A stretch of 64,000 nucleotides of DNA from Dendrophyllia cribrosa (Eukaryota > Cnidaria > Anthozoa > Scleractinia > Dendrophylliidae). Below the pieces are notes generated by a model. It saw nothing but the letters and a program-made list of their open reading frames with translations, searched no databases and was not told the DNA's origin. The stretch spans positions 34,011,286-34,075,285 of the forward strand of contig JAJLRJ010000007.1 in assembly GCA_024195265.1 (NCBI GenBank), written 5' to 3'. Made by a program: the position numbers and the translations under genes. Positions 18,373 through 29,226 of this stretch are shown here, piece after piece (position 1 is the first letter of the stretch; every line of letters starts with the position of its first letter).

Positions 18373-18664
18373 TCAACGCCACAAGTTGTTGTGGAGTCAG
18401 TCTTTGTGCGGCTTCAAGAATATATTGCGGTACAATGGCTGGAGGAGATGTTTGCTCTCGAGTTTCTTCAAAGTAATTACCGCATCCACATTTGCCGTTT
18501 CTGCGTACACAACGACAAACGCTTCCGTGTCTTGAATGGTTGAATGCCCTTCGTTTAGCTGATTGTGTCAGAAGCCCCTTTCTTCCTTTCCCCATTGTTA
18601 CAATGAGAGGAGTGGTTTCTTCAATTGGTGATGCCTCGCTTGGTCGTTGAGGTGGTTGTGCCAT
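18362..18664 (-). CDS. Cys-rich small protein starting in the right TIR
   Basis: 100 aa from ATG 18664, or 77 aa from the in-frame ATG 18595. The first about 17 residues (MAQPPQRPSEASPIEE) are encoded by the TIR and are the same as the first residues of the polymerase frame at the left end. The unique part is basic with a Cys cluster (CRCVRRNGKCGCGNYF), then LTPQQLVALIPN at the end. It may be a small zinc or nucleic-acid-binding regulator; that is inference. Two early-type motifs (18680-18697 and 18616-18632) precede the two possible starts. Confidence 0.65.
   Translation of the reverse strand: MAQPPQRPSEASPIEETTPLIVTMGKGRKGLLTQSAKRRAFNHSRHGSVCRCVRRNGKCGCGNYFEETREQTSPPAIVPQYILEAAQRLTPQQLVALIPN
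18616..18632 (-). promoter_or_regulatory. Early-type motif at the inner edge of the right TIR
   Basis: ATCACCAATTGAAGAAA on the minus strand, 24 nt (from CAATTGAA) before ATG 18595. Confidence 0.55.
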
Positions 18665-18679
18665 ATATGGAGGGATGTT

Positions 18680-18697
18680 GTTTCTTCAATTGGTGAT
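18680..18697 (-). promoter_or_regulatory. Early-type motif inside the right TIR
   Basis: ATCACCAATTGAAGAAAC on the minus strand, 20 nt (from CAATTGAA) before ATG 18664. It is the inverted counterpart of 1753-1770. Confidence 0.6.
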
Positions 18698-18958
18698 GGC
18701 TCGCTTGCTGTTGCGGGTGGGCTCGGGGAAAACGCATTTAACTCCCTCTTACGGGTGTTTTAGGCCGAGGATCCGACCGAGGATCCGAGTAGTGGGTGGG
18801 GGGCTTCTCTCAAATACCATTTTTTTGGCTGATTTCCAATTTGTTGCCCCGATAAGCAATTTTTCGAACGAAGTGAGGAAAAATTGCTTATCGGGGCAAC
18901 AAATTGGAAATCAGCCAAAAAAATGGTATTTGAGAAGCCCCCCACCCACTACTCGTTG

Positions 18959-19010
18959 CTCTCGTATGGATTTGGACCGTCAATTGTTCAATGGTTCAAA
19001 ACCTTTTATA
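18959..19010 (+). mobile_element. LINE RT fragment directly right of the Polinton
   Basis: Translates to LSYGFGPSIVQWFKTFYN, the RT stretch that follows the motif-3 part at 1385-1495. It ends where the composite repeat begins with GGAGCCCGATGGG. Confidence 0.85.
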
Positions 19011-21068
19011 ACAAGGAGCCCGATGGGCTTCGAAACTGGCTCGTTTGGCCTCAGTTTCCACCCGGTTTTCATTTTAGAGTTTTATATTAGCAAGCCACAA
19101 TATACAATCTAGAATCTATCAATATGCACAGTCCAGTCCACATTTACATTCCACAGCCCGCTTCAAGCACTCCTTAGGGACGGACCATTTTATTGTTAAG
19201 AGGGGGGGGGGGGGAGGAAGGGGGTTGAGCAATTACTAAAAACAAATTCCTGCACAGCAAAAGTAAAGAAAAAAAATAATGCACAGCGAGCGAAAGGAAA
19301 AACAGGTATGGAGCAATCCCGAACAAAATTCTTGCACAACATCAAGACGGAAAAAAAATTCATGATCAGAAAAATTGCCGAACACCGCCACCTGCCCCCA
19401 CCCCCACCCCACACCCCCCTTTAGTAGGCTACAGTTTCAGGTCTATATTTTTTTCTCTGATCGGCTCGGTACTGTTAGAAAAAACATAAGTTTAGAACTT
19501 TGTATATTTTGTTCGCTTTAAAATCCTTGAAACCACCTACTACAAGGAATCAGGATTGTTTAAACACAGGCATTTTGGAGAATTAACAATATCAACACGA
19601 TCGATCAAATAGCGTGACATGAATACGAGATGTGTGGAATTTGAACGTGACTGCACGGAGTAATGCTTGAGAATTGTTTACTCAGCGTTCTGTGACGTGC
19701 CGGGACGTGTTATATTCAACGATTTATTCGATCTAAACTCGACTGTTTGACAATTGATTTGGTTAGAAAAATTCAACCCGCTTTCCCTTTACCAGAAATA
19801 GATCACATCCGAAAATCACAGAGATTTAATTTTTAACAATTCCGTCGAAATTAGAACGGTAAATATTTAACTGGCTCGTCGCTCTGCGACGAGTCAGTTC
19901 TTAAAATACCCTCTTTTTTTTTTTTTTTTTTTTCGGCCTGTCGGGTCACCTGCCCCGGGAATCGCTTTTGCTGCGGCCAACACCGTACCTAGTTTACTTC
20001 CGGTTTTCAGAAATGGCGTAATCAGTGATGTCAGCAACTATAATTCAAATATTTACCGTTCTAATTTCGACGGGATTGTTAAAAATTAAATCTCTGTGAT
20101 TTTCGGATGTGATCTATTTCTGGTAAAAGGAAAGCGGGTTGATCGTATTATTAGATCGAATAAATCGTTGAATAAAACACGTCCCGGCACGTCACAGAAC
20201 TGCTGAGTGAACAATTCTCAAGCATTACTCCGTGGAGTCACGTTCAAATTCCACACATCTCGTATTCATGTCACGCTATTTGATCGATCGTGTAGATATT
20301 GTTAATTTATTCGAAACCCCATCACCGATTCTCCAAAATGCCCGTGGTTAAACAATCCTGATTCCTTGTAGTAGGTGGTTTCAAGGATTTTAAAGCGAAA
20401 AAATATATACAAAGTTCTAAACTTATGTTTTTTCTAACAGTACCAAGCCGATCAGAGAAAAAAATATAGACCTGAAACTGTAGCCTACTAAAGGGGGGTG
20501 TGGGGTGGGGGTGGGGCAGGTGGCGGTGTTGGGCAATTTTTCTGATCTTGAATTTTTTTTCCGTCTTGATGTTGTGCAAGAATTTTTTCCGGGATTGCTC
20601 CATACCTTTTTTCCTTTTGCTCGCTGTGCATTATTTTTTTCTTTACTTTTGCTGTGCAGGAAATTTGTTTTTCGTAATTGCCCAACCCCCCCCCCCCCCC
20701 CCCCCCCCCTCTTAACAATAAAATGGTCCGTCCCTAAGGAGTGCTTGAAGCGGGCTGTGGAATGTAAATGTGGACTGGACTGTGCATATTGATAGATTCT
20801 AGATTGTATATTGTGGCTTGCTGATATAAAACTCCAAAATGAAAACCGGGTGGAAACTGAGACCAAACGAGCCAGTTTCGAAGCCCATCGGGCTCCTTGT
20901 TGAATTATAGTTGCTGACATCACTAATTACGCCATTTCTGAAAACCGGAAGTAAACTAGGTACGGTGTTGGCCGCAGCAAAAGCGATTCCCGGGGCAGGT
21001 GACCCGACAGGCCGAAAAAAAAAAAAAAAAGTGGGTATTTTAAGAACTGACTCGTCGCAGAGCGACGA
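19011..21068. repeat. Composite foldback repeat inserted in the LINE ORF
   Basis: Order: Q (19011 to about 19636), truncated A (to 19868), then the inverted hairpin, T-run, inverted A (to about 20270), inverted Q (to about 20903, with a roughly 25-base C-run at 20684-20709), then A end with hairpin (20904-21068). The halves around 19868 can fold on each other. LINE sequence stops at TTTTATAACAA and restarts after TTAATAAA, which may include an eroded target duplication. No coding capacity is credible. Confidence 0.75.
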
Positions 21069-22920
21069 GCCAGTTAATAAAACAGAAAGCTGCGTTCTAA
21101 ACAATGGCTGGGCAAGTAATTTCTTTTCGGTACACAGGGGTGTCCAGCAAGGCTGCCCTTTTTCTCCGTATCTCTTTATTCTTTCAGTTGAGTTTCTTGC
21201 TAAAGCAATCCGTAGAAACACAGATATCAAGGGTCTCTTAGTGAAAGACAGCGAGGTCAAAATAAGTCAATATGCTGATGACACAACTCTCATTATGGAC
21301 GGTACGGAAAGGTCTCTCTCTAAAGCCCTTGGGGTCTTGGAAAGCTTCAGCAAAGTCTCAGGCCTCAGACTCAATAACAAGAAAACCGAAGCTCTATGGA
21401 TTGGCTCCTGCGCTGGTCAACATGAACAAATATGTCCGGAAAAAGATTTTGACTGGCAAAACACAAAAGTCAAGGCGCTTGGTGTTTGGCTATCAATAGA
21501 TCCAGCGACTACAGACAACCTTAATTTCTCAGAAAAAAATAGAAAAAATTCGGAACTGTTTAGGGTGCTCAAATCGGTTCGTAGACTTAGCCTTATCGGG
21601 AAAATCACAGTCCTTAAGAGTTTGGCTGTTTCTCAAATTATTCACCTGTTGTCGTCTCTTCAATCAAATCCTCAAACCATAAAAGAATTAAATGATCTTT
21701 TCTTTGACTTCATTTGGAGTGGCAAAGGAGACAAAATCAAGAGAAATGTTATATTGAGGAATTACTCCAATGGGGGTCTAAAGATGATCGACATGGCTTC
21801 TTTCAACAAGGCTCTTAAATCTGTTTGGATCAAAAAGTACCTTGACGGTAATAACAAGGGGATCGGAAATGGAAACTTTTTTTTTGATATCGAGTTGGAT
21901 AAATTGGGTGGCCCAAATTTCTTTAGGAGCAATCTCAACATAAAAGACACGAAAAAGATATCTAAATCACTTAGCCCCTTTCTTAAAGAAATTATTGAAA
22001 TATGGTCTGAATTGAACTACACATACCAAATACACTCCGCAGATTCCTTTCTTAAGCAAACCCTCTGGCATAACTCTTTGATCAGAATTATGGACGAACC
22101 GCTTTTTTTAAAAAACTGGTATCAAGCAGGAATTTCCTATGTAAATCAAATTGTTAAAGAACAACCAAACGTTTTTCTCTCGCTAATTGAATTTGAAAAC
22201 AAGTATAATATCAAAGTCTGCTCACTTACTTTTTACGGGATAATTTCGGCTCTCAAAGAGCTCTGGAGAAAACAAAACCCAGATATAACACCTGACTGTG
22301 AAGAAGTAGAACCTCTTATAAGCTCTATGCTAAATTCGAAAACGCCCAGCAGACTTGCATATCAAAAACTGATGAAAATGAAGAATAATGTACCAATTCC
22401 CAATCAACAAAAATGGTTCAAAGATCTCCAAGATTTTCGTGATATCAACTGGCCCGCCGCTTATATGATTGCTATAAAATGTACTAAAAGTACTAAATTG
22501 ATAGATTTTCATTTCAGATATCTGCATCAAATTTTGGTAACAAACACGATTTTGGTTAAAATGGGTTTTAAGGATGAGGGAAGCTGTACTTTCTGTTGCA
22601 AAGAACCTGAAAACATCTTTCATCTTTTTTGGTCCTGTAAGAAAATAGAATGTTTTTGGATACAGGTTGTCCCTTTTCTACAGCAGCGCAACTTATTACC
22701 AAAAAATTACACCCTGAATAAACTTATTGCCTTGGGTCTGAGGCCGGAGACATCCAAACAAAATCATCTTATTAACTTTACCGTCTTACTTGCTAGATTT
22801 TTCATTTGGCTTTGTAGAAGTAAAGAACGTATCCCAATTATTGAGAATTTTTGGTGCTATTTAAAACAGTATAAGAATCAAATTGAATCTTTATCAACGA
22901 GTAGCCTTTTTTTATCTTGA
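21069..22920 (+). CDS. LINE (L1/Tx1-like) ORF2 C-terminal part: reverse transcriptase and C-terminal domain
   Basis: About 610 codons open to the stop at 22920. Motif 4 is RGVQQGCPFSPYLFIL and motif 5 is QYADDTTLIMDG, with the catalytic YADD. The C-terminal part has a CTFCCKEPENIFHLFWSC knuckle, typical of L1/Tx1-type ORF2. The endonuclease and N-terminal RT portion lie outside the window. The ORF is physically split by the Polinton and by composite repeats, so it cannot be expressed as one protein, yet this part has no stop, which indicates youth. Confidence 0.88.
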
Positions 22921-23297
22921 CTTTAAAAATTCTAATTATTCTCTTTTTGCACTTTCTAATTCCATTCCCCTGTGCATTGAGAACAAACAGCGCCTCTCTT
23001 GTCTTTAATAAATATAGATTCAGCAAAAATAAAAGATCTGTCAAAATATGCCCTTTTTAAGACATTTAAACTTCCTCCCCCTTTCTTTTTCCTTTTCTTT
23101 TCTTTAATGTTAGTTGCGTTTGCGTGTGCGAGTATGTGTGTACTGTAAACAATTCTTTGTGTTAAAAATAACTATGCAAATGATTCTGTAAATATTCAAA
23201 TGTCTCTGTAAGTCTACTTCTAATCAAAACACTGTATTTACTGTATTTTAGTGTATCTGAATAAAATTTGCATTGTTATTTAAAAAAAAAAAAAAAA
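22921..23297 (+). mobile_element. LINE 3' UTR and poly(A) tail
   Basis: A T-rich noncoding end with GAATAAAATTTGC followed by a run of A at 23281-23297. This marks the 3' end of the LINE copy that hosts the Polinton. Confidence 0.75.
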
Positions 23298-24235
23298 ATG
23301 CCGCCTTTTAATCGTGTCCATGTGTCAACGGGTCACGTGACAACAAAATGTCAACAAATCTGACAAGACCTACAATGGATACCGCTTTAAAAAGCCGAGT
23401 TACATTGTAAAAGACCTTTTATTAGGAATTTTGATGGCGAAAGTTTTGAAACTTTCCGATTGCAAACGTACCCCATTTCAAAAAACATGTTTTGTGACGT
23501 CATCAACCAGTGTGTATCACGTGACGGTTGATAAGACTTGTTAGATAAAACAAGCCCAATCTTTATTCCCTTAAACTCCATGACAAAGAGAAGTATATTT
23601 TCTCAAAAAAAGAATGGGGTTCTTTAAAATCTCTGCAGGGGGTCCTTTAAGGACAAAAAATCCAGGCGTACGTTTCTCGAAAGTCCCGAAATTCTGTGTT
23701 ATGTGCGGAATGTTTACCAATAAAGATTCGGTTTTTGTTGATTTAGAAAGCTTAGCAATAAAATATTTCGTTTATTACACAAGTTGAGTTTCCTTGCGGG
23801 CTAAAAACTTCAACGCCTTCGTTAGAAACTGCATTTAAAAGTAGCTTTCGGGTCCGAAAAGTGTTCGGGAGTTTCCAGAAACACACGACAGGCCTCTTAG
23901 TCACTCGCTTGTCTGCATAGCTTCATCGTCGCTCCTCAACAGGGGAAGGAGGAAAATTAGCGTGACTATCGCCAGCGTCGGGATCTGCTGCAGAGGAGCG
24001 ATTAATTAAAACAACAGAACCGGTTTTTTTTGTTTTTGAGGAATAGCCAAGCGCCCTCACTTGCATGTTTCGCATGCTTGACTACCCCTAGCTGAGAAAC
24101 GAATAAATATAAGATGACCTCTTCCCATAATGAAAATAAGTAACAATCCATTTAGCTTCAGTGGGAGTTGGTGAAATAATACACCATTCTTTATTTCAAT
24201 AAATAAAGCTATAGTCCATGGGCGGCACCAAAACC
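23298..24235. other. No gene seen
   Basis: AT-rich intergenic sequence after the LINE tail. Short frames only, with no family resemblance. Confidence 0.5.
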
Positions 24236-24572
24236 AGGAGCCCATTACCCGGAGCGTGCAACTACCATAAATTCGTGCAACGGCGTTTTTACAAGTAGGT
24301 TTATTTTTAGATAAGCCTTTCCCGCGAATTGGTTTCGGAAAGCCAATCACAAGCAATTACATAATTAATAACTATTCACATGTTCACATTCCTGTGTGGC
24401 GAATGTCTGGTTTCCAGTCGCTATGTGAATATGTGAATGTTATTAATTATGCAATTGCTTGTGATTGGTTTTCCGAAACCAATTCACGGGAAATAAACCT
24501 ACTTGTAAAAACGCCGTTTCACAGGCGCAGTATGGAAGTTGTACGCTCCGGGATTATGGGCTCCTGCCAAAA
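24236..24572. repeat. Foldback MITE, arms about 150 bp
   Basis: CAGGAGCCCATTA... on the left pairs with ...TATGGGCTCCTGCC on the right. The arms share GGCGTTTTTACAAGTAGG and TTGGTTTCGGAAA. The centre is short. No transposase is present. Confidence 0.75.
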
Positions 24573-25376
24573 CTTAAAAAAACCTTCATTAAAAAATTAT
24601 ATTTTCCTCCTAAAAAAAATGTCCAAAGCAGCCTCCTTTTCTGGATTTTTTCTTGCATCCTGAAGCATTCTGCAAGAAGAAAATTAAAAATAGTTTGTAA
24701 AGCAGTGATTTGACAATAACTGACAGAGGTTCTCTGTGACTTAATTTTCGGTCAGTCGGATTTCGATGCTAGTAGAGAAAGGGCACCTAACGAGGAATGT
24801 TCAGGTGAACGCTTGGAATTGCGTCATTTTTTCATATTATTTCAGTGCCTTTTAATAAAACTTTGTGAAAACTCATTTAGTTTGAGCTTTTAGCTGAATT
24901 TATCTCAGCGGCAGAAAATTGCAGCGAAATTAATCTTATTCCCCGAATTTACTAGCTGCCTTTAATTTTCTTTTCAGAAAATACTAGCTGACCTAATTTC
25001 GTGTTTAGAAGAACATTTTTTATCCTTCCGAAAATAAATGTTGAGACGAATGTTCGCTGGGAGGCGGTATTTTACTTAAGCTTTTAGTGAAATTCATTAG
25101 GAATTAATAAGACGACTTAGGCCTTCAGAACAACATTTCCACCGAAACCAGTCGTTTGATGCTCCTAATTCAGTAGACATGGTACACCAATACCTGTGAT
25201 ATAGCTATATAATGAAGAGTTTCGACGGTTTGGGACAAAACTTCCTCAAATTAAAACGAAACACCTTTGTGATACACGAAATGCTTACAGAACAAAATGC
25301 AACTACGTCTTCTAAAAAAATAACCAGGAAAACATTAACGACTCAAACGAAACATTTTATCCGACAAAAAGCTAAC
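24573..25376. other. Intronic/intergenic, no gene seen
   Basis: About 25200-25376 is repeated at 26330-26488 (shared GTTTCGACGGTTTGGGAC), the intron side of a duplicated myosin-tail exon. The rest is plain AT-rich sequence. Confidence 0.5.
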
Positions 25377-25509
25377 CTTTTCAGAGTCAATGAGGGTATC
25401 CTCTAGCTTGGTATTGAGTATGTTCTCAGCTTTCTCAGCATTGCTGGCTTTTTGTGAGGGCCTAGAAAACGCTTCTTCGGTGTCATTAAGTTTGTCAACT
25501 AGTTTGCGT
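25377..25509 (-). CDS. Myosin-heavy-chain-tail-like exon, type e (copy 1)
   Basis: A 133-nt exon bounded by AG (intron ...CTTAG) and GT (GTTAGC). It encodes RKLVDKLNDTEEAF, then KASNAEKAENILN and KLEDTLIDSEK. It lines up with the muscle-myosin tail repeat that reads AQRLQDAEE...CASLEKTK...ED. Coiled-coil structural protein of thick filaments by family. This exon type occurs four times in the window. Whether any copy is expressed is unknown. Confidence 0.65.
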
Positions 25510-25814
25510 CTAAGGATAAAAACAAAACCAACCAAACATAGACCATGAGAATATCTGTTATTGTGTAAAATTTGAGGCCAACAGGATAAAAACTCACAAA
25601 GATAATTTGTAACAAAAAAACATGGCCCAATTTCGATCAAAAATTTCCTAGCGTGGTGGGATCATTCAAATGAAAGCTACTAAGCAATATTTTCCTGTAA
25701 TGCTGCTACAGTATTTGGTGATATAACGTGGAAATTAAGTAAACACAATTTCTTAATTTCGGCCGGACAGTTTCTCTTTAAATGCTCAAATTTTGTATGA
25801 TTTAAATAACTCAC

Positions 25815-25900
25815 CTGTCCTTGTATGGCGCCACCTTGCTCTTCCAGTCGTTCGTTCCACTCGTCCAGTTTCTTCTCAAGTTCCAATCGAGCGCGTTCAG
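25815..25900 (-). CDS. Myosin-tail-like exon, type b
   Basis: An 86-nt exon with AG and GT borders, encoding AERARLELEKKLDEWNERLE then EQGGAIQGQ. This matches the SERLEEAGGAT-type segment of muscle myosin heavy chain. In normal myosin this part lies N-terminal of exon type e, but here it lies after one e copy and before another, so the order shows duplication. Confidence 0.65.
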
Positions 25901-26488
25901 CCTGTTTGAGCACAGATTGAGAACTAATTAACTACAGACCAGATGACACCCTCAGGACCCCTCAGCATCCTACTGTGTAGTGACTATTAATTGATCGTTG
26001 ACTAGCCGTGTCTTTTGACAGAATGTAGGATTTACACGATTCCACGCTTACAAACAATAAATGAAAAAAAATCACACACTGCGCTTCATTCAAATCAAAC
26101 CTTTCGAATTACTGTTTTATGCCGATTCTAAAATCGTAAAGTCTGAACATTCAGATGAAAGCTTTTGAACGACCAATTTTAGTTGATTGTATTCCTTTTT
26201 CCCGGACTGCAAAAATAAGGATTCTTTCCGTTTTTGGGCTGGATTTAATTGAAGGATAAATTAGAAACGTGCCACGCAGCAGCATATAGACACGTACACC
26301 AATACCTCAGATAGCTTTAGCTGTGTCATGGAAAGTTTCGACGGTTTGGGACAAAACTTCTTCAAATTAAAACGAAGTACCTTTTTGATACACGAAATGC
26401 TTACAGAACAAAGTGCAACGTATTTAAAAAAATAATCAGTAAAACATTAAGGACTCCAACGAAACATTTTATAGCACAAAAAGCTAAC

Positions 26489-27748
26489 CTTTTCCAAGTC
26501 AATGAGGGTATCCTCTAGCTTGGCATTGACTATGTTCTTAGCTTTCTTAGCTTTGTCAGCATTGCTGGCTTTCTGTGAGGCCCTAGAAAACGCATCTTCG
26601 GTGTCATTAAAGGCCCATCTGCACTTACCGTGATGCACCGCGCATTGTTTATTTTGATTTGGACCCAGATAAATGCGATCTCTCGCGAAGTGAAATTTTT
26701 GCCTCTCATCTCCAGGAAGAAATGAACACTGAGTTTGAAATTTCGTTCGACATTAATTTCAAAATTTATTAGTCCTAAGAAGCGGTCCTGTTAGATATCA
26801 AAAGCCCGTATAACATGTCTCGCATTTTGTCTGGGGCCGCTCAACCCGCCTTTTATAATGTAGCTCCAGGCAACTCCAGACGCCGAGGCAGTTTCCTCCG
26901 CTTCGAAAGTTCGCATCGAAAACATTTTCACGTTGTGGGACGCGGTAAACCTTCTGCTATTTTTACCGAAAGTTTAAGGTCGATGCCACTTAAAACGAAA
27001 CCTCCAGCGAGCCGAAAAGTGTTTGTATTTTGTGGGCTCTTCTCCAGTCGGCGTATCTGATTTGCATCGGGCATAATTAATGCGCTCCGCTGGCGGAGGA
27101 CGTTTTATCGGCTTCAGAAGTTTGCATCGAAAAAAATTCGACGGCTAGGGATGGGGAAAACCTCCTTCAACTTCCATGGAATATTTCACATAGTTGCTGG
27201 AAAAAACGACTCCGCCGGCGAGCCGCCGGTGTTTGTATTTTGTTGTTGACATCTCTAGGTTCCGGTCGAACGGTCACGGTTATCGATGGAAAGATTCAAA
27301 TGTCAACTCACAGTATCTGGAAAACGAATGTACTAAAAAATTACAGTGAAAAGATTTGAAGATAAATCTTAACTAGTAGGCAATCTAATATACCTTTTCC
27401 TTTCCACGGACGACCGAATTTCTGAGCCAAACCTTCTGAAGGTTCTCGTTTCCTGACAGCCGGCCTCGAGCCTTCGGCGGCGTTGCTTAGAAAACGTATC
27501 AGTAACGATGGAAAATAAAAGAAAACAGACAAAAACAAGATGCAATGCCTTGAATATGAACTTAATATTTGAAAGAAATGATCTTGAAGTTAATAGACGA
27601 TACAGATTCACCGATGTAAACGGATTATTTTAGGAATCAAACTTCGCCCGCACAAAACTAGAATTTCTGGGGCCACGAAATTCTAGAACGCCCGCAATGA
27701 ATCACGGTAAGTGCGGATGGGCCTTTAAGTTTGTCAACTAGCTTGCGT
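26489..27748 (-). pseudogene. Myosin-tail-like exon type e (copy 2), split by a TTAA MITE
   Basis: Exon sequence runs 26489-26610 and resumes at 27725-27748. The 1.1-kb insertion 26611-27724 duplicates TTAA. It also has an extra KAK codon block relative to other copies. The split exon would be disrupted unless the MITE is spliced out. Confidence 0.6.
26611..27724. mobile_element. TTAA-flanked MITE (piggyBac-type target), 1114 bp
   Basis: TIRs AGGCCCATCTGCACTTACC / ...TAAGTGCGGATGGGCCT (24 bp, one mismatch) with TTAA on both sides (26607-26610 and 27725-27728). No complete transposase frame. TTAA targets point to piggyBac-like mobilisation. Confidence 0.75.
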
Positions 27749-28025
27749 CTAAGGGAAGAGTAAAGAGTAAAGAATCCTGACATATTATTGATTTACTAAG
27801 CAAGACGGATAAACATTTCATTAAACCCTTTCACTTATGGAAGGCTTATGACTGATGTAGTTCTAACTTTTGAGACGGTCAATGAAATCGTATGGTATAT
27901 AACCATTCCATGAAAAACTCTTCGGCAGTGGTACTATTTATTTTTTCGATATTTTACAAAACGAAATTTCGGATTTTTATTGAGTTGATTTTTTGCAGTC
28001 TTTAAAGTTAATAGATTGTTCTTAC

Positions 28026-28190
28026 CTGGAGTCTTCCGATTCCTCGAGTCTTCTCGATAATTGCTGTTCAAACTTGGTCTTCATCTCAGCGAGCTCCGCA
28101 TTAGCTCTCCGCATGAGCTGTTTCTGCAGGTCCGCTTTGCCGTCCTCTAGCTCCACGGTTTGCTTTTGCATTTTGTTAAGATTTGCTTCA
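28026..28190 (-). CDS. Myosin-tail-like exon type f (variant copy)
   Basis: AG/GT-bounded, encoding NKMQKQTVELEDGKADLQKQ then RRANAELAEMKTKFEQ and RRLEESEDS. It aligns with the AELQRALSKANAEVAQWRTKYE part of muscle myosin tails. It is directly upstream (minus strand) of exon e copy 2, as in the gene order of the myosin tail. Confidence 0.6.
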
Positions 28191-28364
28191 CTGTGCTAAA
28201 AGATGAAAACACAAAGGTGACCGGATACACATGTGCTAAACTGGAGATGAATACACGAGGACTACGAAATTAAAGATCACGACTAAACCCTTTCACTGTC
28301 AGGATAATTTGACTACAATTTGTTAGATAATTTGACCATAATATAAGTTTAAGTTTTCATGCTG

Positions 28365-28455
28365 TTGATGTTTTGCAGCCACCTCTGCCTCCAGGAGCAA
28401 TTAAATATTTTTCACTCCTCCAGCTTTCTTTATAAATTCTTCTTGCTCTTTACCA
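28365..28455 (-). pseudogene. Decayed myosin-tail exon type i (copy)
   Basis: Nucleotide similarity to exon i at 37759-37908 (GCAGCCACCTCTGCCTCCAGG), but diverged and lacking clean borders. Confidence 0.4.
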
Positions 28456-28837
28456 GTTAGCCAGTTAACAAGATGGTTCTAGCTTTTAAATCTTCGGATG
28501 CAATCTAAAACCTGGCTCACACGCAAATTAAAAAAAAACGTATATCGATGGCAGCAGTGTAAACAACACAACATAACGACATAATAGGAACATAATAACA
28601 TGGGCATAATGACAAGGAAAAAACTGATCTTTTCTTTGACATTATGTGCATAGTGTCGTTATGTTGCTATGTCGCTGGTGTGAACCAGGCTTAAGTATGA
28701 CCATTCGAATGAAAGCTATCGAGAAGTACTTTGGTGTGGTGCTAGCTGTTAATAATGAAATAAAAGTCTGTGGGTGAAATTCTAACTTGAGGTAGGTAAA
28801 GAGATAGACAAGATTGTTGTGTAGTTTCTTGACTGAC

Positions 28838-28978
28838 CTCACTGGAATACGTGCACGCTTCCTTCTGATGTGCATTGTCCACTTCAGCTTGAAGTTCATC
28901 ACACCTGATCTTCCATTCGTTGATTTGTTTTTCGAACCTATTTTGTTTCTCTTCGAGGATGGCGCTGTTTGTCTGAGC
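28838..28978 (-). CDS. Myosin-tail-like exon type d (copy 1)
   Basis: 141 nt with AG/GT borders, encoding AQTNSAILEEKQNRFEKQIN then EWKIRCDELQAEVDNAHQKE. It matches the [21 protein letters not shown] segment of muscle myosin. It has one extra codon (H) that breaks the heptad relative to copy 2. Confidence 0.62.
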
Positions 28979-29093
28979 CTGAAAACACAAAATGCAACGT
29001 CTTGTGAGAAAAATAAAAAATGAGAAAAACAAAATAACGAGTAACACATTTGCGCGGACTCTAAGGAAATATTTCATAGCACGATGAGCTAAC

Positions 29094-29226
29094 CTTCTCC
29101 AAGTCAATGAGGGCATCCTCAAGCTTGGAATTTAGTCTGTTTTTGGCTTTCTCATCATTGCTGGCTTTCTGTGAGGCGCTTGAAAGTGCCTCCTCGGTCT
29201 GATTTAGCTTCAGGACGAGCTTGCGT
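29094..29226 (-). CDS. Myosin-tail-like exon type e (copy 3)
   Basis: 133 nt, encoding RKLVLKLNQTEEALSSASQK then ASNDEKAKNRLNSKLEDALI. Borders conserved. It is followed downstream by exon d copy 1. Confidence 0.65.

Larger units (their letters stand above)
1496..18953. mobile_element. Complete Polinton/Maverick (endogenous adintovirus-like element)
   Basis: The element is 17,458 bp with about 339-bp terminal inverted repeats (left 1496-1834, right 18616-18953) that differ at only a few positions. CGTTG (1491-1495 and 18954-18958) flanks it. TCGTTG is also possible if one base is shared with the right end; six bases is the usual Polinton duplication. It carries the diagnostic set of polymerase B, retroviral-type integrase, A32-like ATPase and capsid protein. 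Removing the element and one duplication copy restores the LINE reading frame, which fixes both borders. Near-identical TIRs suggest a fairly recent insertion. DNA polymerase B is broken, and no adenain-like protease is recognisable. Confidence 0.95.
18616..18953 (-). repeat. Right Polinton terminal inverted repeat with terminal hairpin
   Basis: It is the inverted copy of 1496-1834 and nearly identical. Differences include one A in the run next to the loop and single substitutions near 18763 and in the last 25 bp. The hairpin arms lie at about 18787-18864 and 18879-18953. The loop has the same orientation relative to the end as on the left. The TIR includes the ATG at 18664. Confidence 0.93.
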
